Source of the DNA: Propionibacteriaceae bacterium
GTDB taxonomy: Bacteria; Actinomycetota; Actinomycetes; Propionibacteriales; Propionibacteriaceae
Length of the DNA: 5,529 bases
Direction of reading: 5' to 3'
Assembly: GCA_031265725.1 (NCBI GenBank)
Contig: JAISCH010000106.1
Coordinates: 1 to 5,529 of the forward strand
This document shows positions 1 through 5,529 of the stretch, one piece after another (position 1 is the stretch's first letter; each line of letters opens with the position of its first letter). Position numbers and translations under genes: made by a program. The notes beneath the pieces were generated by a model that was given only the letters and a program-made list of their open reading frames with translations, was not told the DNA's origin and did not search any database.

Positions 1-705
1 CGGCCCCGTTCCCAGCGCTGGATGAATCCGGGAGATGACGAAGGTGGGCGAGATCACCGGCCCGCTCACCCCCAGTCCGGCTCCGATGCCCTGGGCCAGC
101 GTCGTCTTGCCCGCGCCGAGTTCCCCGGAGGCGATCAGCAGGTCGCCCGGATTGAGCAGCCCGGCCAGTCGCCGCCCGAAGGCCCGCGTGTCGTCGGCGG
201 TGGGCAGTTCGAAGCGCAACGCCACCTGACGGCTCAGATAGACATGGGGTGAGTTCCGGTGGTACTCGCTGAAGCCGCGCCGTCGCCACCAGGAGACGAC
301 TTGGGGGAATTCTTCCCTGGCGACCAGGCTCACCTCGGCGACACCGTTGGCGGCGAGCAATTCCAGCACCACTTCGATCATCAGGCTGGCCACCCCCAGC
401 CGCCGCAAGTCCGGATGCACCGAGACCCGGTGGATGCCAGCGGTCTGGCCGTCAAGGCTGACGATGATCGCCCCGCAGGGAACGTCCGCCACCAAGGCCA
501 TGACGGCGAAGCCGGAGTCCACAGCGGCGGCGATTGAGTCCACAGTCTCCAGCAGCGCGGCGGGAGTGGGACTCACCGGTGGGCGATTGCGGAAAGCGTC
601 ATGGATGATCTTGAGCAATGCCGGTGCGTCTGCTGCGGTCGCCTGGGCAATCTTGAGCGACCGCCCATCAGGCAGCGATGTTTCCGCCAGCAAGTTTCCA
701 GACAC
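1..705 (-). CDS. tsaE: GNAT acetyltransferase-TsaE fusion protein (3' part outside the window)
   Basis: One open frame of 235 codons reaches the left edge without a stop. Residues about 15-160 look like a GNAT (acetyl-CoA-dependent N-acetyltransferase) domain: VSVHPDLRRLGVASLM (94-109) carries the acetyl-CoA pyrophosphate-loop pattern R-x-x-G-x-A, followed by a WWRRRGF segment (139-145) typical of the GNAT C-terminal part. From about residue 162 the protein continues as TsaE: FELPTADDTRAFGRRLAGLL, then Walker A GELGAGKTT (194-202, Lys200), then SPTFVISRIHP (219-229), matching the TsaE SPT(Y/F) motif. TsaE is the cytoplasmic ATPase working with TsaB and TsaD to make threonylcarbamoyl-A37 on ANN-decoding tRNAs. 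About 70 TsaE residues are visible; the rest lies beyond position 1. The start is GTG 705-703, 11 nt after the nnr stop. The nearest AAGG lies about 14 nt upstream, which is long, but no other in-frame start is near. The acetylation substrate is unknown. The symbol refers to the TsaE part only. Confidence 0.88.
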   Translation of the reverse strand, partial: MSGNLLAETSLPDGRSLKIAQATAADAPALLKIIHDAFRNRPPVSPTPAALLETVDSIAAAVDSGFAVMALVADVPCGAIIVSLDGQTAGIHRVSVHPDLRRLGVASLMIEVVLELLAANGVAEVSLVAREEFPQVVSWWRRRGFSEYHRNSPHVYLSRQVALRFELPTADDTRAFGRRLAGLLNPGDLLIASGELGAGKTTLAQGIGAGLGVSGPVISPTFVISRIHPALGTGP

Positions 706-716
706 AAGGGCATATG

Positions 717-2120
717 CTACCTTGCATTGATGACAGTGCGGAAATGGCTGGCCAGTTCGTCGGGTGGGACCGGGCCGGGATATTCCGCAGCGGTGAGGGC
801 TTGCAGGCTTGCGGCGAGCAGCGCGGCCCACAGCGGGGGAGTCCCGTTCGCCAGTAGTGCGCCAATCGCCCCGGCGAGGGTGTCCCCGGAACCGGCCTGG
901 GCTGTCCAAGCTGGTCCGGGCAAGGGGAAATAAACACAGTCCTGGCCAGGGACGGCGACGAGCTGGTTGCCGCCTTTGAGCAACAGCGTCGCCCCCCAGC
1001 AGTCAGCGGCAGCCTTGGCATAACGGACCGGATCGGATTCGATCCGGCGACGGTCCGTTCCCAACAGCCGGGCGAGCTCACCGGCGTGCGGAGTGAGGAC
1101 TACATCAGCACGCAGTTGGCTGGGCAGGTAGCGCAACCCGTCAGCGTCTATCACCATCGGCAACCCATCGGCCAGCGCGGAGCCGATGACCGCGCGGGCG
1201 TCGGTGCGGTCTCCCCAGCCGGGGCCGAGCACCCAGGCATCGACCCGGCCGGATCGCGCTGAATCGCAGACCACATTGGGGAAGCGGGCCAGCACCATTC
1301 CCGCCACGGTCGGCTCGCCGTGGTACCGGACCATTCCAGCACCGGCGTGGACCGCTCCGGCGCAGGCCAGCAATCCGGCTCCGGGATATTGGTCCGAACC
1401 AGCGGCGACGCCCACCACGCCTCGGGAGTACTTGTCGGCCAGCGGGCCGGGGACCGGCCAACTGGCGGCGAAATCCGCGCGGGTAAGCGCTTGGATCGCC
1501 GCTGACATCGCGGGCAGCCCAATATCTACGCAGACGACCTCCCCGCAGGCCTCCCGGCCAGGCTGCAGCAGATGGACGGGCTTGCGTCCGCCGAAAGTGA
1601 CCGTCAATCCGGCCAAGAAATGCGGATCGCCAGTGAAGGGCGGCTCGGCGGGCAGGCCGGAGGGGAGATCGACGGCCACTACCCGCTGTGCGGGCAAGCC
1701 TGCCGCGAGAGCGGCCAATTCCGGTGGCAAGCCGGGACGCCCGCCGATGCCCAGCACCCCGTCCAGCACCAAGTCAAAGGCCAGCGGCTCGACTTGCCGC
1801 AGGGGCACCGGCCGTCCACCGGCGCGGATCAACGCCTCCCAGCCAGCGCGGTGGACTTGGTTCGCGGTCTGGACGGCGCTGACCTGGACCCCGCGACCGG
1901 CTAGCCGCACTCCGGCGAAAAGCGCGTCACCACCGTTGTTCCCAGGTCCGGCCAGAATCAGCACCCTGGCTCCGACAGCTTTGCCGCGTCGGCGCTTGAG
2001 CAGTCTCAACATCTCGTTGGCCAAGCCGTGCGCGGCCCGCTGCATCAGCGCGTCGTCACCCACTTTGGTGATCGCCTCCGCCTCGCCTCGTCTTATTTCT
2101 CCGACTGAAAATATCCCCAT
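717..2120 (-). CDS. nnr: Bifunctional NAD(P)H-hydrate epimerase / ADP-dependent (S)-NAD(P)H-hydrate dehydratase
   Basis: The 467-residue cytoplasmic repair enzyme interconverts R and S forms of hydrated NAD(P)H and dehydrates the S form back to NAD(P)H. The N-terminal epimerase (YjeF_N) domain spans about 1-220, with the nucleotide loop GPGNNGGDA (58-66) and VAVDLPSGLPAE (148-159), whose Asp151 is in the expected catalytic/ion-site position. The C-terminal ribokinase-like dehydratase domain spans about 225-467: KYSRGVVGVAAGS (230-242), GPGWG (299-303), VIDADGL (323-329), LTPHAGEL (342-349), LLKGG (380-384) and AGSGDTLAGAIGALLANG (409-426) with catalytic-type Asp413. Length fits the fused bacterial family. 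I chose ATG 2120-2118 because MGIFSVGEIRRGEAEA matches the family N-terminus and GGAGGGAGGA lies 6 nt upstream. A GTG at 2231 would add 37 unrelated residues encoded by intergenic repeat sequence. The gene lies between acpS and the GNAT-TsaE gene, probably in one operon. Confidence 0.95.
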   Translation of the reverse strand: MGIFSVGEIRRGEAEAITKVGDDALMQRAAHGLANEMLRLLKRRRGKAVGARVLILAGPGNNGGDALFAGVRLAGRGVQVSAVQTANQVHRAGWEALIRAGGRPVPLRQVEPLAFDLVLDGVLGIGGRPGLPPELAALAAGLPAQRVVAVDLPSGLPAEPPFTGDPHFLAGLTVTFGGRKPVHLLQPGREACGEVVCVDIGLPAMSAAIQALTRADFAASWPVPGPLADKYSRGVVGVAAGSDQYPGAGLLACAGAVHAGAGMVRYHGEPTVAGMVLARFPNVVCDSARSGRVDAWVLGPGWGDRTDARAVIGSALADGLPMVIDADGLRYLPSQLRADVVLTPHAGELARLLGTDRRRIESDPVRYAKAAADCWGATLLLKGGNQLVAVPGQDCVYFPLPGPAWTAQAGSGDTLAGAIGALLANGTPPLWAALLAASLQALTAAEYPGPVPPDELASHFRTVINAR

Positions 2121-2166
2121 AAAGTGTCCTCCCTCCGCTGCGCTACGGTCCGGTACTTTATGGGGA
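2114..2166 (-). repeat. 12-bp inverted repeat enclosing the nnr ribosome binding site and start codon
   Basis: On the plus strand, TCCCCATAAAGT (2114-2125) and ACTTTATGGGGA (2155-2166) are perfect reverse complements separated by 29 bases. In nnr mRNA the 3' arm (ACTTTATGGGGA) contains the start codon and second codon, and the loop contains GGAGGGAGGA. The structure could therefore modulate initiation on nnr, or be a dispersed palindromic repeat that happens to supply the start. The repeat is directly visible; any regulatory role is inference. The outer arm also forms TGGGGACCCCA (2161-2171), a small palindrome of its own. Confidence 0.7.
2127..2136 (-). promoter_or_regulatory. Ribosome binding site of nnr
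   Basis: The minus strand reads GGAGGGAGGA, then six bases (CACTTT), then the ATG at 2120. It is a strong purine-rich Shine-Dalgarno sequence and it decides the short start over the upstream GTG at 2231. It lies in the loop of the inverted repeat 2114-2166. Confidence 0.75.
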
Positions 2167-2183
2167 CCCCAAACATTTACATC

Positions 2184-2203
2184 CAAGGGGGACGACCCCC
2201 TTG
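2184..2203 (-). repeat. Perfect 8-bp hairpin in the acpS-nnr gap
   Basis: The minus strand reads CAAGGGGG-TCGT-CCCCCTTG, an 8-bp stem with a 4-nt loop, 46 nt after the acpS stop. It is GC-rich and stable, but the bases after it (GATGTAAATGTTTGG) contain no run of T, so a standard intrinsic terminator is not well supported. It could attenuate transcription, stabilise the upstream mRNA 3' end, or be a REP-like palindrome. It is flanked by GGGGGTTT and by two loosely similar segments (2131-2150 and 2207-2226, 12 of 20 identical), giving the whole gap a repeat-derived look. Confidence 0.6.
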
Positions 2204-2249
2204 AAACCCCCGCGCTCACTACGTTCGCCACAAAGGGTCCTCTCTGTAC

Positions 2250-2624
2250 TCAACCCTCAAGTACTACCACAGCAGCCGCCACTCCGGCGTCATGGGTTAT
2301 GGACACTAAGACGTTTTTCGTGCCCAGCAGGTCGGCGCGCGCTTTCACGCTGCTGCTGAGGGCGAATTCCGGGCAGCCACTGGCTCTGCTGAACAGCTCG
2401 GCGGCCTTCCAGTTCAGGCCGCCGGGTGCGCCCAGTGCTTTGGCCAGCGCCTCCTTGGCCGCGAAGCGCCCGGCGAAGTATTCCAAATTCCGCGCCGGAG
2501 TCGCCTGCTGCGGCGCAGTCTTCAATTCCGCTGGGCTGAAAACTCGTTCGCTGAAGCCATTGCCGGCCAGCGCGTCAGCGAAGCGGCGCAAATCAACTAT
2601 GTCTATCCCGATTCCAACAATCAT
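2250..2624 (-). CDS. acpS: Holo-[acyl-carrier-protein] synthase
   Basis: The 124-residue protein transfers 4'-phosphopantetheine from CoA to the conserved serine of acyl carrier protein, activating fatty-acid synthesis (cytoplasmic, Mg-dependent, typically trimeric). The N-terminus MIVGIGIDIVDLRRF carries the metal-binding Asp8. The second family motif, GRFAAKEALAKALG (52-65), carries Glu58. Near the end, SITHDAGVAAAVVV (108-121) matches the conserved Ser-(H/T)-His-Asp segment. Length is normal for the AcpS class, as opposed to the longer Sfp-type transferases. I chose ATG 2624, which has GAGGT about 9 nt upstream and starts at the family N-terminus; an in-frame TTG at 2651 would add nine unconserved residues. 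glmS ends 80 nt upstream, with no convincing terminator between them, and nnr starts 129 nt downstream across a repeat-rich gap. Confidence 0.95.
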   Translation of the reverse strand: MIVGIGIDIVDLRRFADALAGNGFSERVFSPAELKTAPQQATPARNLEYFAGRFAAKEALAKALGAPGGLNWKAAELFSRASGCPEFALSSSVKARADLLGTKNVLVSITHDAGVAAAVVVLEG

Positions 2625-2704
2625 CCGTCCAGCACCTCGCTTTTCCCCCAAGCGCCAAGCCGCCGCTCGGCGTTCAGCTTGTTGGCTTCAGCGTATCGCG
2701 GCTG

Positions 2705-4549
2705 CTACTCCACGGTGACTGACTTGGCAAGATTGCGCGGCTGATCCACGTCGTAGCCGAGCAGGGTGGCCAATTCGCAGGCGAAATATTGCAGTGGCAC
2801 CACTGAGACCAACGGCTGCAAGATGGTCGGCACCTTGGGCAGCCGGAAGAGGAAGTCGGCGTAAGGCACTACCTCGTCGTCTCCATCCTCGGCCAGCACG
2901 ACGGTCACCGCGCCGCGCGCCCGCACCTCTTGGATATTGGAGACCACTTTGCTGTGCAGTTGTTCGCGGCTTCGCGGCGGGACGATCACAAAGACCGGGA
3001 CACCCTCGTCGACCAGGGCGATCGGGCCATGCTTCAACTCGCCAGCGGCGAAGCCTTCCGCGTGCACGTAGGCGATCTCCTTCAGCTTGAGCGCGCCCTC
3101 CAAAGCGATGGGGAAGCCGACGTGCCGTCCTAAGAAGAGGAACGATGGTTTGCCGAGCAGAGTCCTGGCCAAGTCCTTGATCGGCTCCAAGGTGTCGAGC
3201 ACTTTCTGGATCAACGGCGGGGCCGCTGTCAGGCTGTTCATCACCTGGGCGATCTCGTCGCCGAACATGGTGTTGCGGATTTGGGCCAGATAGAGGCCGA
3301 GCAGATAGCAGGCCGTCACCTGGGTGATGAATCCCTTGGTGGAGGCCACTCCGATCTCCGGACCGGCATGGGTGTAGATCACTGCGTCCGACTCGCGCGG
3401 GATGGTCGAGCCGTTGGTGTTGCAGATGGCGACGATCCGCGCCCCTTGTTCGCGGGCGTGCCGGATGGCCATCAAAGTGTCGGCGGTCTCCCCGGACTGG
3501 CTGATGGTGACTACCAGGGTGCGCCCGGTGATGATTGGGTCGCGGTAGCGGAATTCGCTGGCGATCTCCACCTCGACGGCTATCCGGGTCCAGTGCTCGA
3601 TGGCGTATTTAGCCACCAAACCGGCGTAGTAGGCCGTCCCACAGGCCACCACGATGATCTTGTCCACCGTGCGCAGATGGCTCTCCGGGATATGCAAAGC
3701 GTCCAGCTTCAGCGCGCCGTCCTCGCCGTGGCGGCCCAATAGCGTGTCCGCCACCGCGCGCGGCTGCTCGAATATCTCTTTACGCATGAACCAGTCGTAT
3801 CCAGCTTTCTCCGCTGCGGAGAGATCCCAGGTGACTTGGTAATGCTTGCCGGTCGCTGGGTTCCCGGCGAAGTCAGTGATGGTGATCAACTCGCGGTTGA
3901 CGTCTACCACTTGGTCCTGGCCCAATTCGATGGCCGAACGGGTGAATTCGATGAATGCAGCGACATCGGAGGCGACGAAATTCTCATCGGTCCCGACTCC
4001 TACCACCAGCGGCGAGTCCCGTCTGGCCGCGACCAGCCGATCCGGCTGGGTCACGTCGATGGCCACCAGGGTGAATGCGCCTTCTAGGAGTTTGCAAATC
4101 GTCCGCATCGCGGCGGCTAGGTCGGCTCCGGCCTCCACCTCGCGGCCCAGCAATTGCGCGACCACCTCGGTGTCGGTGCCGGATTGGAACGGCACTCCGA
4201 CCGTCTCCAATTCCTCCCGCAGCGCGGCGAAGTTCTCAATGATCCCGTTATGGATGACCGCCACCTTGCCATTGGCGGAGATATGCGGATGGGCGTTCTC
4301 ATCGGTGGGGCCGCCGTGGGTCGCCCAACGGGTATGGCCGATGCCGATCTCGGTGTCGGACAGCGGATCGCGTTGCAACTCGGCTTCGAGATTGCCTATT
4401 TTTCCCGCCTTCTTGCGCAGTTCGATCTTGCCATCGTCGATCACTGCCACCCCAGCGGAGTCATACCCGCGATATTCCATCCGGCGCAGTCCCGCCACTA
4501 CCACTTCGCGCGCTACCCTGGGGCCGACGTAGCCGATGATTCCACACAT
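2705..4549 (-). CDS. glmS: Glutamine--fructose-6-phosphate aminotransferase (isomerizing)
   Basis: The 614-residue cytoplasmic enzyme makes glucosamine-6-phosphate from fructose-6-phosphate and glutamine, the entry step to UDP-GlcNAc and peptidoglycan. It is full length. The N-terminal class II glutaminase domain (about 1-225) has nucleophile Cys2 in MCGIIGYVG, GHTRWATHG (71-79), NGIIEN (101-106) and SGTDTEVV (123-130). Two SIS sugar-phosphate isomerase domains follow: SIS1 has ACGTAYYAG (302-310) and TISQSGETADTL (348-359), then STKGF (403-407). SIS2 has GRHVGFPIALEGALKLKEIA (474-493) and AEGFAAGELKHGP (497-509) with His507. The C-terminal tail QPRNLAKSVTVE (603-614) contains the active-site Lys609 type residue. 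The start must be ATG 4549 because Cys2 has to follow the initiator Met. No clear Shine-Dalgarno precedes it, but a -10-like TAAAGT lies 7 nt upstream, suggesting leaderless translation. It is the likely first gene of the glmS-acpS-nnr-tsaE run and is divergent from coaA. Confidence 0.98.
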   Translation of the reverse strand: MCGIIGYVGPRVAREVVVAGLRRMEYRGYDSAGVAVIDDGKIELRKKAGKIGNLEAELQRDPLSDTEIGIGHTRWATHGGPTDENAHPHISANGKVAVIHNGIIENFAALREELETVGVPFQSGTDTEVVAQLLGREVEAGADLAAAMRTICKLLEGAFTLVAIDVTQPDRLVAARRDSPLVVGVGTDENFVASDVAAFIEFTRSAIELGQDQVVDVNRELITITDFAGNPATGKHYQVTWDLSAAEKAGYDWFMRKEIFEQPRAVADTLLGRHGEDGALKLDALHIPESHLRTVDKIIVVACGTAYYAGLVAKYAIEHWTRIAVEVEIASEFRYRDPIITGRTLVVTISQSGETADTLMAIRHAREQGARIVAICNTNGSTIPRESDAVIYTHAGPEIGVASTKGFITQVTACYLLGLYLAQIRNTMFGDEIAQVMNSLTAAPPLIQKVLDTLEPIKDLARTLLGKPSFLFLGRHVGFPIALEGALKLKEIAYVHAEGFAAGELKHGPIALVDEGVPVFVIVPPRSREQLHSKVVSNIQEVRARGAVTVVLAEDGDDEVVPYADFLFRLPKVPTILQPLVSVVPLQYFACELATLLGYDVDQPRNLAKSVTVE

Positions 4550-4556
4550 GGACGCA

Positions 4557-4562
4557 ACTTTA
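4557..4562 (-). promoter_or_regulatory. Candidate -10 element of glmS (possible leaderless transcript)
   Basis: The minus strand reads TAAAGT, then seven bases (TGCGTCC), then the glmS ATG. This fits the actinobacterial TANNNT -10 pattern, and a start site about 7 nt downstream would fall at or next to the ATG. The absence of a good Shine-Dalgarno before glmS is consistent. No clear -35 box is visible 16-18 nt further upstream, so this is a prediction only. Confidence 0.4.
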
Positions 4563-4633
4563 GTCCACCATCCCCCCAGACAGCAGAAACGCTGACAGCC
4601 GAGCCGAATTTCCCGCCCTCAAAGTCTTAGCAA

Positions 4634-4715
4634 AATGGGACAAACTCGAAGCCAGCCCCCGCTACCAGTCGGATTTCCGCCCATCCACGCCAACTGCCCA
4701 CGAGTTTGTCCCATT
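4634..4715. repeat. TIR element, copy 1 (82 nt)
   Basis: AATGGGACAAACTCG (4634-4648) and CGAGTTTGTCCCATT (4701-4715) form a perfect 15-bp terminal inverted repeat. Inside the arms lie GAAGCCAGCCCC-type sequence (to 4659) and CAACTGCCCA (4691-4700), both shared with copy 2. The central 31 bases (4660-4690) differ from copy 2. The element does not look coding, and no target-site duplication is obvious. It could be a dispersed palindromic repeat, a non-autonomous MITE-like element, or a regulator binding array; the sequence alone cannot decide. Confidence 0.85.
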
Positions 4716-4774
4716 CTGGTCTCTTCCCTCTCTCATCCCTCGTCATCTATCTCGCCTCTCCCGGTCCTCATGAA

Positions 4775-4855
4775 AATGGGACAAACTCGAAGCCAGCCCC
4801 GTCGTAAGCTGAATTTCTGCTTGCTAGCATCAACTGCCCATGAGTTTGTCCCATT
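4775..4855. repeat. TIR element, copy 2 (81 nt)
   Basis: This is a second copy in the same orientation, starting 141 nt after copy 1. Its arms are AATGGGACAAACTCG (4775-4789) and TGAGTTTGTCCCATT (4841-4855), complementary except for the innermost pair (G4789 with T4841, a G-U wobble if transcribed from the plus strand). Identity with copy 1 is complete over the left 28 bases (4773-4800 against 4632-4659) and 24 of 25 over the right end (4831-4855 against 4691-4715). The 30-base centre (4801-4830) has diverged. It ends 75 nt before coaA. Confidence 0.85.
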
Positions 4856-4921
4856 CGGCATTTGGCGTGCTGACTGTGGGGAGCTGCTTTGTGGTCTAAG
4901 CTGTTGGCGCTGGTGAGGATG

Positions 4922-4926
4922 AGGAG
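4922..4926 (+). promoter_or_regulatory. Ribosome binding site of coaA
   Basis: AGGAG lies 4 nt before the ATG at 4931, within the purine run GAGGATGAGGAGAGGG. It supports that start for coaA. Confidence 0.6.
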
Positions 4927-4930
4927 AGGG

Positions 4931-5529
4931 ATGACAGCAACGCCCCGCCCCCTGAATGATGTGGCGCACTCAGACTCGAACGGTCCCTATCTGACGCTCG
5001 ACCGTGAGCATTGGGCCAAGTTGGCGGCCAACAGTGGCGATGAGCTCGACGATGAGACGCTGGCGCAACTGCGCGGCATTGACGATCCGACCGATCTGGC
5101 CGAGGTAGGCGAGGTCTATCTGCCGTTGACCGAGCTGGTGCTGCTCTATTACGAGCGCACAGTGGAGTTGTTCTATGAGTCGCACAGCTTCCTCGGGTTG
5201 GAAGGGCGGCGCACTCCGTTCATCATCGCTGTAGCCGGTTCGGTGGCGGTCGGGAAATCGACCACTTCCAGGCTGCTGCGCGAATTGCTGGCCCGCAGTT
5301 CCAGCCATCCCAAAGTCGATCTGGTCACCACCGACGGCTTCCTCTATCCGAACGCCACCTTGGAGGCTATGGGGCTGATGGGCCGTAAAGGCGCTCCCGA
5401 GTCCTACGACCGGCGCGCATTGATGCAATTCGTCATAGATGTGAAGTCCGGGGTGGCCGAGGTGGCCGCTCCGGTGTACTCGCACATCCGCTACGACATC
5501 GTTCCTGGGCAACAGAACATCATCCGGCA
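4931..5529 (+). CDS. coaA: Type I pantothenate kinase (3' part outside the window)
   Basis: The frame stays open from ATG 4931 to the right edge, giving 199 complete codons of a family of about 310-330 residues. CoaA phosphorylates pantothenate with ATP, the first and usually rate-controlling step of CoA synthesis, in the cytoplasm; family members are commonly feedback-inhibited by CoA. Visible family features are [15 protein letters not shown] (61-75), [20 protein letters not shown] (97-116) with Walker [10 protein letters not shown] (103-111, Lys109), [12 protein letters not shown] (130-141) with Asp135, [17 protein letters not shown] (148-164), and [15 protein letters not shown] (180-194) with His185. 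These define the bacterial type I (P-loop) kinase, not the type III CoaX. The N-terminal about 18 residues ([18 protein letters not shown]) are unconserved; the first family-like segment is YLTLDREHW. It is divergent from glmS and probably has its own promoter in 4856-4930. Confidence 0.96.
   Translation, partial: MTATPRPLNDVAHSDSNGPYLTLDREHWAKLAANSGDELDDETLAQLRGIDDPTDLAEVGEVYLPLTELVLLYYERTVELFYESHSFLGLEGRRTPFIIAVAGSVAVGKSTTSRLLRELLARSSSHPKVDLVTTDGFLYPNATLEAMGLMGRKGAPESYDRRALMQFVIDVKSGVAEVAAPVYSHIRYDIVPGQQNIIR

Larger units (their letters stand above)
4550..4930. other. Divergent glmS-coaA intergenic region
   Basis: These 381 bases separate the two divergent genes. They hold the candidate glmS -10 element, two copies of an 81-82 nt terminal-inverted-repeat element, a pyrimidine-rich plus-strand tract between them (about 4716-4770, mostly C and T), and the coaA leader. 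Open frames exist on both strands but follow the repeats (the same MGQTRSQP peptide occurs twice on the plus strand) and resemble no protein I know, so I call no gene here. I see no riboswitch, glmS ribozyme or tRNA. For coaA, a TAAGCT at 4897-4902 fits TANNNT but lacks a matching -35. Confidence 0.7.

Noticed and set aside
2121..2231. Longer nnr start at GTG 2231
   Set aside because: The extra 37 residues come from repeat sequence and match nothing in the family. ATG 2120 has a strong Shine-Dalgarno and the expected N-terminus.
2625..2704. Terminator between glmS and acpS
   Set aside because: Only short imperfect pairings (about 5 bp) are present, with no T run, so an operon is the simpler reading.
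1186..2718. Long plus-strand open frame opposite nnr and acpS
   Set aside because: It is an antisense shadow of high-GC coding sequence. The product is low-complexity Ser/Pro/Ala/Arg-rich, while the opposite strand encodes full, motif-bearing enzymes.
4634..4855. CRISPR-like pair of repeats with a spacer
   Set aside because: There are only two units, each internally inverted with its own variable centre and separated by 59 bases, and no cas genes are present. This does not fit a CRISPR array.
4550..4930. glmS ribozyme or riboswitch upstream of glmS
   Set aside because: The glmS ribozyme is a Firmicutes-type leader element. I see no matching core here, and the candidate promoter leaves no leader.
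4635..4969. Small proteins encoded in the intergenic region (93 aa plus strand, 78 aa minus strand)
   Set aside because: Their sequences simply read through the TIR repeats, carry no recognisable domain, and lack convincing ribosome binding sites.
4970..5512. Minus-strand open frame opposite coaA
   Set aside because: It is an antisense shadow. The plus strand carries clear CoaA motifs over the same stretch.

Overview
The window comes from a high-GC actinobacterium. The gene set and order (divergent coaA, then glmS, acpS, nnr and a tsaE-type gene), the GC-biased third codon positions and a GTG start point to Actinomycetota. Propionibacteriales-like bacteria are my best guess for the group, but no species can be named from sequence alone. 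Nearly everything is core housekeeping, with repeat elements confined to two intergenic spaces.

Layout. A minus-strand run, probably one operon, fills positions 1-4549. In transcription order it holds glmS (4549-2705, glucosamine-6-phosphate synthase), acpS (2624-2250, holo-ACP synthase), nnr (2120-717, bifunctional NAD(P)H-hydrate epimerase/dehydratase), and a gene starting at 705 that runs off the left edge. That last gene encodes an N-terminal GNAT acetyltransferase domain joined in frame to the start of TsaE, the ATPase of tRNA t6A synthesis. The acpS-nnr gap (2121-2249) holds a perfect 8-bp hairpin and a 12-bp inverted repeat. The second arm of the inverted repeat contains the nnr start codon, and its loop contains the nnr ribosome binding site.

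Positions 4550-4930 are a 381-base divergent intergenic region. It holds two direct copies of an 81-82 nt element, each bounded by 15-bp terminal inverted repeats and separated by a pyrimidine-rich tract. On the plus strand, coaA (type I pantothenate kinase) starts at 4931 and runs off the right edge.

How the genes work together. CoaA catalyses the first step of CoA synthesis, and CoA donates the phosphopantetheine arm that AcpS places on acyl carrier protein. GlmS commits fructose-6-phosphate to peptidoglycan amino sugars. Nnr repairs damaged NAD(P)H. TsaE modifies tRNA. The shared theme is essential growth metabolism. I found no defence, mobile or biosynthetic-cluster system. The most unusual items are the paired TIR elements, the hairpin over the nnr start, and the GNAT-TsaE fusion.
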